From NCBI GenBank assembly GCA_030537495.1, contig JAUNMH010000003.1, positions 1 through 64,000 on the forward strand: DNA of 64,000 nt, written 5' to 3'. The notes beneath the pieces were generated by a model. The model saw nothing but the letters and a program-made list of their open reading frames with translations. It was not told the DNA's origin and ran no database searches. This document shows positions 34,457 through 42,227 of the stretch, in pieces (the stretch's first letter is position 1; each line of letters opens with the position of its first letter). Source of the stretch: Clostridia bacterium (GTDB lineage Bacteria > Bacillota > Clostridia > Peptostreptococcales > Anaerovoracaceae). The position numbers were made by a program, and so were the translations under genes.

Positions 34457-35215
34457 TTAGTAGTAAAATCCCGTGTGCTCATCTGAGTATTCTGATACTC
34501 TCGCGTCGTATGCATCGTAGGCAGCATCTCGGAACGTGATTTCCTCTGCCTTACCTGAACATTCTGACATAAGATATTCAGCAAAAGGCGGATTGAGCAC
34601 AAGAAGCGGTCCGATAACATAGGTAGCCATGAAATTGTTTACTCTGATCCCTTCACCCTTTATGTCAGGATTTAGTCCTGGTCCTCTTAATGTTTCAAAG
34701 AGTGGGGCAAGAGTTTCTGCATTTTCTTTCCAATATGAATGTGTGAACTGACTCTTGAAGCCGACCATTTTCATTGATTCGTCTGAGTCTGGACTATCTG
34801 AGTCAGGTCTTACGCTAAATTCTCCTAAGTAGAGAGAATTGAAGCGGTTCATCATGTCCCTCTTAGTTGTGAAAGGGAACATACCTAGGCCGGCAACAAC
34901 AGTTCCGTCCTTATCTTCGATTTTTTCCCCAAAGATTTCAAGGGCATTTCCTGTAATGAGGAAGTGGGCGTCACTAGCAATTAGCTGACTGATTCTGTCT
35001 TTGTATGGGGAAAGCTTTTCTATAACCATTTCCTGCGATTTTTCTGACATGGTTCCCATGTAGATTAAGTCAGGAGTTTCTGATGCGAAGAGAGGTTCAT
35101 CATTTAAGTTAGTCTCTGTAATTTCTGCATCAGGGCAAGATTTCTTTATTAGTTCAATATTAAATAGCTCTCCGTAAAGATTACATATTTCAGGAAAAAG
35201 TACTTCTATTCTCAT
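34457..35215 (-). CDS. GatD-like glutamine amidotransferase homologue lacking catalytic Cys and His
   Basis: A 252-residue protein in the position and frame of GatD, the glutaminase subunit that supplies ammonia to MurT for amidating lipid II D-Glu. Family landmarks can be aligned: LYGELFNIELI near the start, GLGMFPFTT, and TYVIGPLLVLNPPFAEYL near the end. The nucleophile motif, usually ICGGYQLLG, reads ITGNALEIFG, with Thr88 in place of Cys. The His of the usual TYLHGPLL is Ile201. The GGGQD segment is also lost (YMGTMSEKSQ). Glutamine hydrolysis by the normal mechanism is therefore not expected. The start overlaps the murT-like stop by four bases (ATGA). It may be structural or serve a different reaction. 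The family call comes from motif alignment by eye. Confidence 0.75.
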   Translation of the reverse strand: MRIEVLFPEICNLYGELFNIELIKKSCPDAEITETNLNDEPLFASETPDLIYMGTMSEKSQEMVIEKLSPYKDRISQLIASDAHFLITGNALEIFGEKIEDKDGTVVAGLGMFPFTTKRDMMNRFNSLYLGEFSVRPDSDSPDSDESMKMVGFKSQFTHSYWKENAETLAPLFETLRGPGLNPDIKGEGIRVNNFMATYVIGPLLVLNPPFAEYLMSECSGKAEEITFRDAAYDAYDARVSEYSDEHTGFYY

Positions 35216-36582
35216 TTGATGCTCCTTTCTATGCGCTCAGCCACCTTGTAGCCCAAGGTTATGGAATCTGTACCGTAGAGAACGAAAATATTATCGTTAT
35301 CCAGGTATTTCAGCTGATCCGGTGCATCTATTTCTTTATCTGTATAGGATATTTTGCTGTCCGGAATTCCGGCAAGAAGCAATCTGTATCTGTAGTCCTT
35401 AACTCTAGGTCCACAGACTACGATGTTTTCTATGCTGTCATTATTCAGAAACTCGAAGTCACAGTCATAAAGCCAGCATATATTTTCTGACCAATGGACA
35501 GCGTCATCCTGACAGCTGTTCATAATGATTATTTCCTTAGTTCCCGGAGTCTGAGCGATGTACTCAAAGACACGGGAGCCTGCAAAGGCATTTTTATCCT
35601 TGGCAAGCATCATATGAATCTTCTTATCCTTAACTTCCTTAATGTCATATCGTGTTCCTACGATGTTCATCTTGCTGAAGAATTCCTGAATCTTTTCTCT
35701 GGAATATCCCAGTTGTCTGAATAGTGCCACTGCTGAAACAACGTTGTATATATTGTAGACGCTGTCGTTAAGCAGCTTGTAAGAAGCCTCTTCGCCATTG
35801 TGGCAGTTTTCCTTTATGGTAATGGTCATGTCATCTAGATTTACATTGCAGCCTGCGTAATCATATTTCGGCGCTGTAAATCCGCAGTGAGGGCAGTAAG
35901 CTCTTCCAATATGACTGTATCTTACATATTCGTATGCCAGCTTATGCTTGCACTTAGGACAAATCTGGTAATCCTGAATCAGATTGTTACACTTTTCAGT
36001 ATCTCCAGGCATTTTCTCAATTCCGAAGTAAACTCGTTCATTTTCTGGGGAAACTCCTGAACAGATTAAGTCATCTGCATTAAGAACAAGCTTGGTTTCC
36101 TTTGGAATGTATTTGGTTAAAATTCCCTGAATATACTCGGGATGACCATTTCTCATAATTGAGTCACGGGAAAGGTTGGTAATCAGCATATAGTCAGGCT
36201 TCAGGTAAGGGAAGATTCTAAGGGCTGAACGCTCATCTACCTCAAAAACTCCCATATCCAGTTTGCATTTTCCTGTTAAAGTAGCATTCTGAATAAGACT
36301 TGTAGCGATACCTGAATTAATGTTTGATCCCATTCTGTTGTTGACAACTTGTTTTCCATCCATTGTCAAAGCATCCAGAATCATATTACAAGTCGTTGTC
36401 TTACCGTTAGTTCCTGAAACGGCAATTACCTTACCAGGTTTGCCTATGTATTTAATAAAATCCGGGCAGATTCTAAGTGCTAGAACACCCGGGAAATTTG
36501 TTCCGTTGTGGTGAGTTATTTTCAGAGCCACAATTGAAAGCTTGGCTGCAGCTAGAGCCACTAAAAATCTAAGTTTAGACAT
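35212..36582 (-). CDS. MurT-like Mur ligase with zinc ribbon, diverged C-terminal site
   Basis: A 456-residue Mur ligase homologue. The central domain has the ATP P-loop VIAVSGTNGKTTTCNM. An inserted four-Cys zinc ribbon (CPKCKHKL, then YCPHCGF) is diagnostic of MurT. MurT with GatD amidates the D-Glu of lipid II in many Gram-positives. In the C-terminal domain, the family stretches normally reading like KNPAGF and NDNxADGxDVSW are here AKDKNAFAG and MNSCQDDAVHWSEN, so the amidation site is altered along with its GatD partner. WLYDCDFEFL still matches the next element. ATG 36582 follows AAGGAAG at long spacing; upstream ATGs lack sites and run into a hairpin. The first gene of the run is an ATP-grasp protein. 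Confidence 0.82.
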   Translation of the reverse strand: MSKLRFLVALAAAKLSIVALKITHHNGTNFPGVLALRICPDFIKYIGKPGKVIAVSGTNGKTTTCNMILDALTMDGKQVVNNRMGSNINSGIATSLIQNATLTGKCKLDMGVFEVDERSALRIFPYLKPDYMLITNLSRDSIMRNGHPEYIQGILTKYIPKETKLVLNADDLICSGVSPENERVYFGIEKMPGDTEKCNNLIQDYQICPKCKHKLAYEYVRYSHIGRAYCPHCGFTAPKYDYAGCNVNLDDMTITIKENCHNGEEASYKLLNDSVYNIYNVVSAVALFRQLGYSREKIQEFFSKMNIVGTRYDIKEVKDKKIHMMLAKDKNAFAGSRVFEYIAQTPGTKEIIIMNSCQDDAVHWSENICWLYDCDFEFLNNDSIENIVVCGPRVKDYRYRLLLAGIPDSKISYTDKEIDAPDQLKYLDNDNIFVLYGTDSITLGYKVAERIERSIK

Positions 36583-36622
36583 TGTCTCTTGATTACTTCC
36601 TTTCCTGTAAATTTGCATTAAT

Positions 36623-36643
36623 AATGCCGGACTTGCCGGCATT
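36623..36643 (-). other. Small hairpin between the ATP-grasp and murT-like genes
   Basis: AATGCCGG and CCGGCATT form a perfect 8-bp stem with a five-base loop, just after the ATP-grasp stop on the minus strand. The following TATTAAT is a poor T-run, so it could be a weak terminator or an mRNA-stabilising or processing element that lowers expression of the downstream genes. Confidence 0.5.
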
Positions 36644-36649
36644 AAAATC

Positions 36650-37672
36650 TTAGTACTCGAATTCCGGAATGTATTTCTTAATAGTTGGCATGATGCCTAT
36701 GCCACCAGGAGTCTGTCCAGGTAGCTGCCAGAAGTCGTGAGCACAGTAGTTATTTCCTTCTATAATTGCAGGACCCTTAGGCGTAAGTGCAACGTCCCAT
36801 CCCACATATCTCATCTGAGGAACTACAAGAGCCGCTTTTTCAGCAAAACGTAAGGCCTCTACGGCGTAAGGAACCTTCATTCCAACTAGCGGTGTATGGC
36901 TGTAAGGATGTTCTGTATAGTGACGTCCCGCAGTTGTATCACCAGAATGGGCAGGGTACATGAATACGCCTGTTTCCAAATCAACTGGACCGTGAAGACC
37001 GTAGTTGTCTACAACTCTTCCGTTGATTCCCATCTTGAATACTCCGTAAATAGCATGTGCTTCGCCCTTGGCATCAACCAAAGTAATTATTCTCATTGTG
37101 TTTGTTGAGAAAGGATAAATTTTATCGATGTCAGGGTGGTTTTCAATTACATCTTCAATTGTAGTGAATCCCTTTTCTGTAACGTATTTATAGAACTCTT
37201 CACCATCTTTGAAATCAGCTGCCAAAAGCTTTTCCGCGCCGATTCCGCAAGTCAGGTCTTTCATCTTGCAGAAAAACTTATCTCTTGTATTGAAGAAATT
37301 AATTACATCTTCCTTAGCAGCTGTCTCTAAGTCCAGACATTCTCTTCCGATAAAATCCTTAAATTTCTCATTAAACTCGTTCTTATTGTCGAAGTAATGT
37401 GCATAATTATGGTCATTCATGAACATAATGAACTTCTTACTTCTGAAACGAGTCATATAGGTGTCACGCTGCTCAGGAGTCAGATTCCAAAACTCGAAAA
37501 TGACATAATCGTTATAGCCTGCCCCATATTTTCTCATGCAGCCTAAAATGTCAAAAAAGAGAGAAACCTTATTCTTTCCTGAACGTTCATGTGCGGTGTC
37601 CAAAACCTTAAAAAACTTACTGAAACTAGCCTGTCTGAACACTCTTAAGTAATACTGAAATTTATTTTCCAC
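36650..37672 (-). CDS. Sugar-transfer-associated ATP-grasp protein
   Basis: A 340-residue protein matching the ATP-grasp family often encoded among polysaccharide genes (ATPgrasp_ST type). The C-terminal half has VVDNYGLHGPVDLETGVF, then YVGWDVALTPKGPAIIEGN, where Glu and Asn should bind Mg-ATP. The N-terminal 130 residues are helical, with a YMTRFRSKKFIMFMNDHNY segment. ATP-grasp enzymes join a carboxylate to an amine or thiol through an acyl phosphate. The substrate here is unknown. A GTG start is supported by GGAGG nine bases upstream. It heads a minus-strand run with the murT/gatD-like, MBOAT and SGNH genes. A paralogue lies at 44337. Confidence 0.8.
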   Translation of the reverse strand: MENKFQYYLRVFRQASFSKFFKVLDTAHERSGKNKVSLFFDILGCMRKYGAGYNDYVIFEFWNLTPEQRDTYMTRFRSKKFIMFMNDHNYAHYFDNKNEFNEKFKDFIGRECLDLETAAKEDVINFFNTRDKFFCKMKDLTCGIGAEKLLAADFKDGEEFYKYVTEKGFTTIEDVIENHPDIDKIYPFSTNTMRIITLVDAKGEAHAIYGVFKMGINGRVVDNYGLHGPVDLETGVFMYPAHSGDTTAGRHYTEHPYSHTPLVGMKVPYAVEALRFAEKAALVVPQMRYVGWDVALTPKGPAIIEGNNYCAHDFWQLPGQTPGGIGIMPTIKKYIPEFEY

Positions 37673-37841
37673 TGTTAGTTACCTCCAATCTTATCAACTA
37701 TATATGATATCTTTTTTGCGCCCTAATGTCAATGCGCAAGGCCTACTTCCAGGCAAAAATGGGAGGCAATTTTTAACACCTATATATAGACGTGGGGCAG
37801 GGCAAAAAGGTGACGAAAAAAATAAGAAAATTCAAAATGGG

Positions 37842-37873
37842 CAAAAAACCTGCCACCTAAAAAAGTGACAGGT
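37842..37873 (-). terminator. Terminator of the ior-paaK-ACT operon
   Basis: On the minus strand ACCTGTCAC and GTGGCAGGT form a stem with one mismatch around a T-rich loop, followed by TTTTTTG. It lies nine bases after the ACT-domain gene. Confidence 0.82.
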
Positions 37874-37881
37874 CATAAATT

Positions 37882-38310
37882 TTATTCCATAAAGTCTGCA
37901 ATTGTTACAAGCTTGATTCCGTTAGAAGTAAGGACTTCGATGGCTCTTTCCGGTTCGGCAGTTTTCATAACGATTACGGCATTGTCTCCGGCGGTTTTGA
38001 CCGTGGAGTAGATGTACTTTACGGCAATCTGTGCTTCAGCAAGCTCCGCCAGAACCACATCAAAACCTCCAACCTTGTCCTCTATTGAAACTGCTATAAC
38101 GTCCGTCAGGCTGGCATTGAATCCTTTTGACTTAAGAAGTTCAACTCCTGCCTGAGGATCAGGAAGAATGCAACGGAGAATTCCGAAATCAGTAGTTTCG
38201 GCAATTGTTGCTGCAATAATATCGATATTTGCATCTGCAAGAATTTTAGCTAGCTTATGCAATCTGCCTGTTGTATTCTCAACGAATACTGATACCTGTT
38301 TAATTAACAT
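37882..38310 (-). CDS. Tandem ACT-domain protein of the ior operon
   Basis: A 142-residue protein made of two ACT domains: residues 1-70 (VSVFVENTTGRLHKLAKILA) and 72-142 (GGFDVVLAELAEAQIAVKYIY). ACT domains bind amino acids. Proteins of this type are commonly encoded after iorAB and paaK in anaerobes and probably sense an aromatic or branched amino acid. The ATG is 12 bases after the paaK stop on the minus strand, with a GGAGG site overlapping. It is the last gene of the operon, followed by a terminator. The exact ligand is not known. Confidence 0.87.
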   Translation of the reverse strand: MLIKQVSVFVENTTGRLHKLAKILADANIDIIAATIAETTDFGILRCILPDPQAGVELLKSKGFNASLTDVIAVSIEDKVGGFDVVLAELAEAQIAVKYIYSTVKTAGDNAVIVMKTAEPERAIEVLTSNGIKLVTIADFME

Positions 38311-38322
38311 TTTTCCAGCCTC

Positions 38323-39633
38323 CTATTTTCCTTCCATTAGTTTTCTTGAATCCTTAACTCTTACAGCCTTGCCTTCACTTCTTGGAAGAGTGTCAGCGTT
38401 AAGGAATCTTACATTACATCCGATTCCCAGCATGTCACGAAGCGAGTGATCCAGCTTTCTTCTCAGACCTTCAACGAAGGCGATGTCGTCTATTTCAAGA
38501 CCAGGTGCAAGTTCGACTTCAAGATCGAAGGTATCCTTGTTGTTCTCTCTTCCCACATAAATCATGTAGTTCAAGGTTAACTCGCTAAACTTAGATAGAA
38601 CTTCCTCAATCTGTGAAGGGAATACGTTAACCCCTCTGATAATAAGCATATCGTCAGTTCTACCAAGAATTTTACCCATTCTTACAGTAGTTCTTCCGCA
38701 TTCACACTTGTCTCTCATAAGATAGCAAAGGTCCCTGGTTCTATATCTGATCATTGGGAAACCTTCCTTACCTAAAGTGGTGAAAACTAGCTCACCGATT
38801 TCTCCATCAGGAAGTGGCTCTAAAGTATCTGGGTCGATAATTTCAGGATAGAACCAATCCTCCTGGATATGCATACCGCTATGAGCATCACAGCTAACAG
38901 CAACTCCAGGACCCATAATTTCAGTAAGACCGTAAATATCATAAGCCTTGATTCCAAGACCCTTCTCGATATTTTCCCTCATACCTTCAGTCCAAGGCTC
39001 AGCCCCAAAGATACCAGCTCTCAAAGAAAGCTCAGATGGATCGACACCTTCTTTTGCAAGTCCTTCAGCAACGGTCAAAGCATAGGATGGCGTGCAGCAG
39101 AAAGCTGTACTCTTCATGTCCTTCATAAACATAATCTGCTTCTTTGTGTTGCCACTGCTCATAGGGATTGTTGTAGCTCCAATGGTTTCGGCCCCCATGT
39201 GGACACCAATTCCACCGGTGAACAGTCCGTAACCGTAAGCAATCTGAATTACGGAATTCTTATCCTGTCCTGCGCATGCAAAAGCCCTTGCTACGCATTC
39301 TCCCCAAAGCTTTAAGTCATTTCTTGTATAGCCAACGATTTTCGGTTTACCCGTAGTTCCAGATGAAGAGTGAACTCTTACGATATCCTCATCCTTTGCT
39401 GCAAACATTCCCTTTGGATAATTCTGTGCCAGGTCTTCTTTAGTCGTAAAAGGTAGCTTGCTAATATCCTCAAGAGTCTTAATGTCCTCAGGCTTTACAC
39501 CCGCCTCATCCATTTTCTTTCTGTATGGAGCAACATTATCGTACTCATGTTTTACAGTTTTCTGCAACCTCTCTAGCTGAATCGCACGCATAGTTTCGCG
39601 ATCAGCACACTCAATTTCCCTGTTCCAAATCAT
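38323..39633 (-). CDS. paaK: Phenylacetate-CoA ligase family protein
   Basis: A 436-residue adenylate-forming ligase. It has the phosphate-binding loop VHSSSGTTGKPKIVGYT, the acyl-site motif YDIYGLTEIMGPG, the hinge region TRDLCYLM, and a C-terminal domain with GRTDDMLIIRGVNVFPSQIEE. It activates aryl acids such as phenylacetate or indoleacetate with CoA and ATP; in this operon it may run in the ATP-yielding direction on the CoA esters made by IorAB. A four-Cys metal-site-like stretch (DKCECGRTTV region) is also present. It lies four bases downstream of iorB. The exact substrate is inferred from context. Confidence 0.9.
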   Translation of the reverse strand: MIWNREIECADRETMRAIQLERLQKTVKHEYDNVAPYRKKMDEAGVKPEDIKTLEDISKLPFTTKEDLAQNYPKGMFAAKDEDIVRVHSSSGTTGKPKIVGYTRNDLKLWGECVARAFACAGQDKNSVIQIAYGYGLFTGGIGVHMGAETIGATTIPMSSGNTKKQIMFMKDMKSTAFCCTPSYALTVAEGLAKEGVDPSELSLRAGIFGAEPWTEGMRENIEKGLGIKAYDIYGLTEIMGPGVAVSCDAHSGMHIQEDWFYPEIIDPDTLEPLPDGEIGELVFTTLGKEGFPMIRYRTRDLCYLMRDKCECGRTTVRMGKILGRTDDMLIIRGVNVFPSQIEEVLSKFSELTLNYMIYVGRENNKDTFDLEVELAPGLEIDDIAFVEGLRRKLDHSLRDMLGIGCNVRFLNADTLPRSEGKAVRVKDSRKLMEGK

Positions 39634-39637
39634 TGGA

Positions 39638-40216
39638 TTAAACTTCCTTTCCTAATTTGAATGCTTTCTTGTTAAGCTCAACGAACTTCGGCTTAACATT
39701 TTCTTCAATTACCTTATACCATTCCTCGTCGGTAAAAGGCATGCTGTTTGACGCTGCACCAAGTAATACAACGTTTACAGCCTTTACGCTGCCGCATTCT
39801 TCAGCGATTTTGTGAGCATCGAAGCTCTTTAAGCTGGCCGCATTTTTCTCCAGTACACCTTCAATGTCTTCTGGATAAGCAGCCTGGCCTAAGATTACAG
39901 GCATAGGCACGATGCTCTGAGTGTTCACATACATAGTGCCGCCTTCCCTAAGGTAAGGCAACCATCTGTACGCTTCCAATTTTTCGAAGGCGATAATAAC
40001 GTCAGCATCTCCCTTTTCGATAAGAGGTGAGCTTACACCGTCTTCGTCAATTTTTACATGTGTAACTACGCTTCCTCCGCGCTGTGACATTCCGTGCACC
40101 TCGGAAAGCTTTACATCAAAACCCCTAGAGAGGGCCAAATTCCCAAGTAGTACGCTGGCCAGCAGTGTTCCCTGACCGCCAACTCCTACGATTAAAATAT
40201 TTTTCTTAGCTTTCAT
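39638..40216 (-). CDS. iorB: Indolepyruvate:ferredoxin oxidoreductase, beta subunit
   Basis: A 192-residue gamma-domain subunit of the 2-oxoacid:ferredoxin oxidoreductase superfamily. It opens with KNILIVGVGGQGTLLASVLL and contains EVHGMSQRGGSVVTHVKI, both diagnostic. With IorA it oxidatively decarboxylates aryl pyruvates (from Trp, Phe and Tyr transamination) to aryl-acetyl-CoA, reducing ferredoxin. The start codon directly follows the iorA stop, so the two are co-translated. Its length is normal. Cytosolic. Confidence 0.93.
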   Translation of the reverse strand: MKAKKNILIVGVGGQGTLLASVLLGNLALSRGFDVKLSEVHGMSQRGGSVVTHVKIDEDGVSSPLIEKGDADVIIAFEKLEAYRWLPYLREGGTMYVNTQSIVPMPVILGQAAYPEDIEGVLEKNAASLKSFDAHKIAEECGSVKAVNVVLLGAASNSMPFTDEEWYKVIEENVKPKFVELNKKAFKLGKEV

Positions 40217-41950
40217 TTAGTTGGCCTCCTTTCTGCAAGTTTTGATAACGTCGAATTTGCAAACCTGAGAGCACAGACCACAGCCGATGCAGCTGTCTTT
40301 GATAATGAAAGGCTTGCCGTCTCTGATTTCAATGGCAGGGCAGCCAATCTTCATGCACTGTTTGCAATTCTTGCAGTCCGGACCGATTTCGCAAGGAGAG
40401 CCTGTCTGCTTAACAATCATAACGCAAGGCCTCTTGGTGATGATTACAGAAAGTTCTTCTCTCGCTGTTTCTTCTTTCACAGCTTTTTCTACTGCTTCAA
40501 TATCAAGAGGGTCAACTTCTACCACATTCTTGATTCCGATTGCCTGACATAGGGCCTTAATGTCAATGGCAGGGGCTTCCTCACCCATGGCGTTTTTGCC
40601 GCTGGCTGGGTTTTGTTGGTGGCCGGTCATTCCTGTGATTCTGTTGTCAAGGATGATTACTGTGCCTTTGCTGCCGTTGTAGAACATGTTAACCAGACCT
40701 GTCATTCCGGAGTGGAAGAAAGTTGAGTCGCCGAGAACTGCCACAACGTCTTTGCAGTTTCCTGTTGCCATTTCGAAGCCGTGGGCCATGGTAATTGATG
40801 CGCCCATGCACAGACATGAATCTATTGCCGCCATAGGAGGAAGGGCTGAAAGAGTGTAGCAGCCGATGTCTCCCATAACTGTTTTGTTAAGTTTGTTAAG
40901 TACGTGGAAGAGGCCTCTGTGAGGACATCCTGCGCATAGTAGGGGAGGTCTTCCTGGTGCGTCTTCAATTGCAGTATGTTCAGGAACTGGGCGGCCGAAG
41001 GCAGCCTTGATCATGTTGGCGCTGTATTCGCCCTGGATTGTGAACATATCCTTACCGCCTGCCAGGTTGATTCCCAAAGCTCTAATCTGTTCCTCAAAGA
41101 ATGGATCGCCTTCTTCGATTACATAAAGCTTTTCAACCTTAGCTGCGAAGTCTTCGATCATTTTCTTTGGAAGTGGATTTGTCATTCCCATTTTTAGAAC
41201 GCTTGCTTCTGGAAGTGCTTCCTTAACGTACTGATAGCAGATTCCGCTTGTAATGATACCAATTTCTGTGCTATTCATTTCCTCGCGGTTGAATCCTAGC
41301 TTGTCTGCATCGGCTTCAATCTGCTTCAGGCGTTCTTCCTGTGCTACGTGAAGTTTTCTTGCCATTGCAGGCATAGCTACACGCTTCTGAACGTCTTTCT
41401 CATAAGGAATTATTTCCTTTTCTTCTCTTTCTCCAATAGTTACAATTCCTCTTGAGTGAGAAATTCTAGTATTTGATCTCATCAAAACGACGGTGTCATA
41501 TTTTTCGCTCAGGTCGTAAGCCTTTTTCATAAAGTCCTTACATTCTGAAGCGTCGGCGGGTTCAAGGACTGGGACTCCTGCACTTTTACCATAGTAGCGT
41601 GAATCCTGTTCGTTTTGACTGGAATGACATCCGTTATCGTCGGCAACCAGAATTACCGCACCACCTGTAACACCAGTGTATGCCGCTGTAAAGAACGGGT
41701 CTGCTGCTACGTTAAGTCCAACGTGCTTCATTGTTGAAAGTGAGCGCACACCGCCAACTGATGCACCGATAGCAACTTCTACTCCACACTTTTCGTTAGG
41801 AGCCCATTCTGTATGCACATCCTTGTATTTTGCCATAGTTTCTGTTACCTCAGTACTCGGTGTACCGGGGTAAGAGGAAACAACCTTCACGCCGGCTTCA
41901 TAAGCGCCTCTGGCGAAAGCTTCGTTTCCCAACATAATCTTCTTCTCCAT
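40217..41950 (-). CDS. iorA: Indolepyruvate:ferredoxin oxidoreductase, alpha subunit
   Basis: A 577-residue catalytic subunit. The N-terminal pyrimidine-binding domain has GVKVVSSYPGTPSTEV. The central TPP-binding domain has LCAGCPHRGLFH, MGDIGCYTL and VLGDSTFFHSGMTGL. The C-terminal ferredoxin domain has eight Cys in two groups (CKNCKQCMKIGCP, CIGCGLCSQVCKF) for two [4Fe-4S] clusters. It oxidises aryl pyruvates with CoA, a step in energy-yielding amino acid fermentation. It is the first gene of the four-gene iorA-iorB-paaK-ACT operon, divergent from the LexA-controlled polymerase gene. AAAGG lies upstream at long spacing. Confidence 0.95.
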   Translation of the reverse strand: MEKKIMLGNEAFARGAYEAGVKVVSSYPGTPSTEVTETMAKYKDVHTEWAPNEKCGVEVAIGASVGGVRSLSTMKHVGLNVAADPFFTAAYTGVTGGAVILVADDNGCHSSQNEQDSRYYGKSAGVPVLEPADASECKDFMKKAYDLSEKYDTVVLMRSNTRISHSRGIVTIGEREEKEIIPYEKDVQKRVAMPAMARKLHVAQEERLKQIEADADKLGFNREEMNSTEIGIITSGICYQYVKEALPEASVLKMGMTNPLPKKMIEDFAAKVEKLYVIEEGDPFFEEQIRALGINLAGGKDMFTIQGEYSANMIKAAFGRPVPEHTAIEDAPGRPPLLCAGCPHRGLFHVLNKLNKTVMGDIGCYTLSALPPMAAIDSCLCMGASITMAHGFEMATGNCKDVVAVLGDSTFFHSGMTGLVNMFYNGSKGTVIILDNRITGMTGHQQNPASGKNAMGEEAPAIDIKALCQAIGIKNVVEVDPLDIEAVEKAVKEETAREELSVIITKRPCVMIVKQTGSPCEIGPDCKNCKQCMKIGCPAIEIRDGKPFIIKDSCIGCGLCSQVCKFDVIKTCRKEAN

Positions 41951-42130
41951 GTTGTCTTGTCAACCTTTCTATTTAATTTAGATACTTTAATTACCATTCT
42001 ACCACAAATAATTGGTAAATAATATGGTTTTTTTACACAATTTTTTAAGGTAAAACGGTGAAAGTTAACAAGAAGAATTTTTTACATTTGTCTGGGTGAA
42101 ATTTTGCACCTCCACTAGCTCAAATTTTTC

Positions 42131-42159
42131 TTGCTATATATGGCAGCAGGATGTATAAT
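42131..42159 (+). promoter_or_regulatory. Promoter of the error-prone polymerase operon
   Basis: TTGCTA (42131-42136) and TATAAT (42154-42159) are 17 bases apart. The predicted transcription start near 42166 is at the edge of the LexA box. Confidence 0.7.
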
Positions 42160-42166
42160 GGAGCTG

Positions 42167-42180
42167 AGAACGAGTGTTCG
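42167..42180 (+). promoter_or_regulatory. LexA (SOS) operator
   Basis: AGAACGAGTGTTCG matches the Gram-positive LexA consensus CGAACRNRYGTTCG at all but the first base. It covers the start of transcription, so LexA bound here would block initiation until DNA damage. Confidence 0.88.
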
Positions 42181-42227
42181 TAAAACGTGGGTGTTATGAA
42201 AGATAATGATGAAAGGGGGAATCCGGT

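Noticed and set aside
40217-41950. Several plus-strand frames within iorA
   Set aside because: All overlap a gene with clear domain motifs, and none has an initiation signal.
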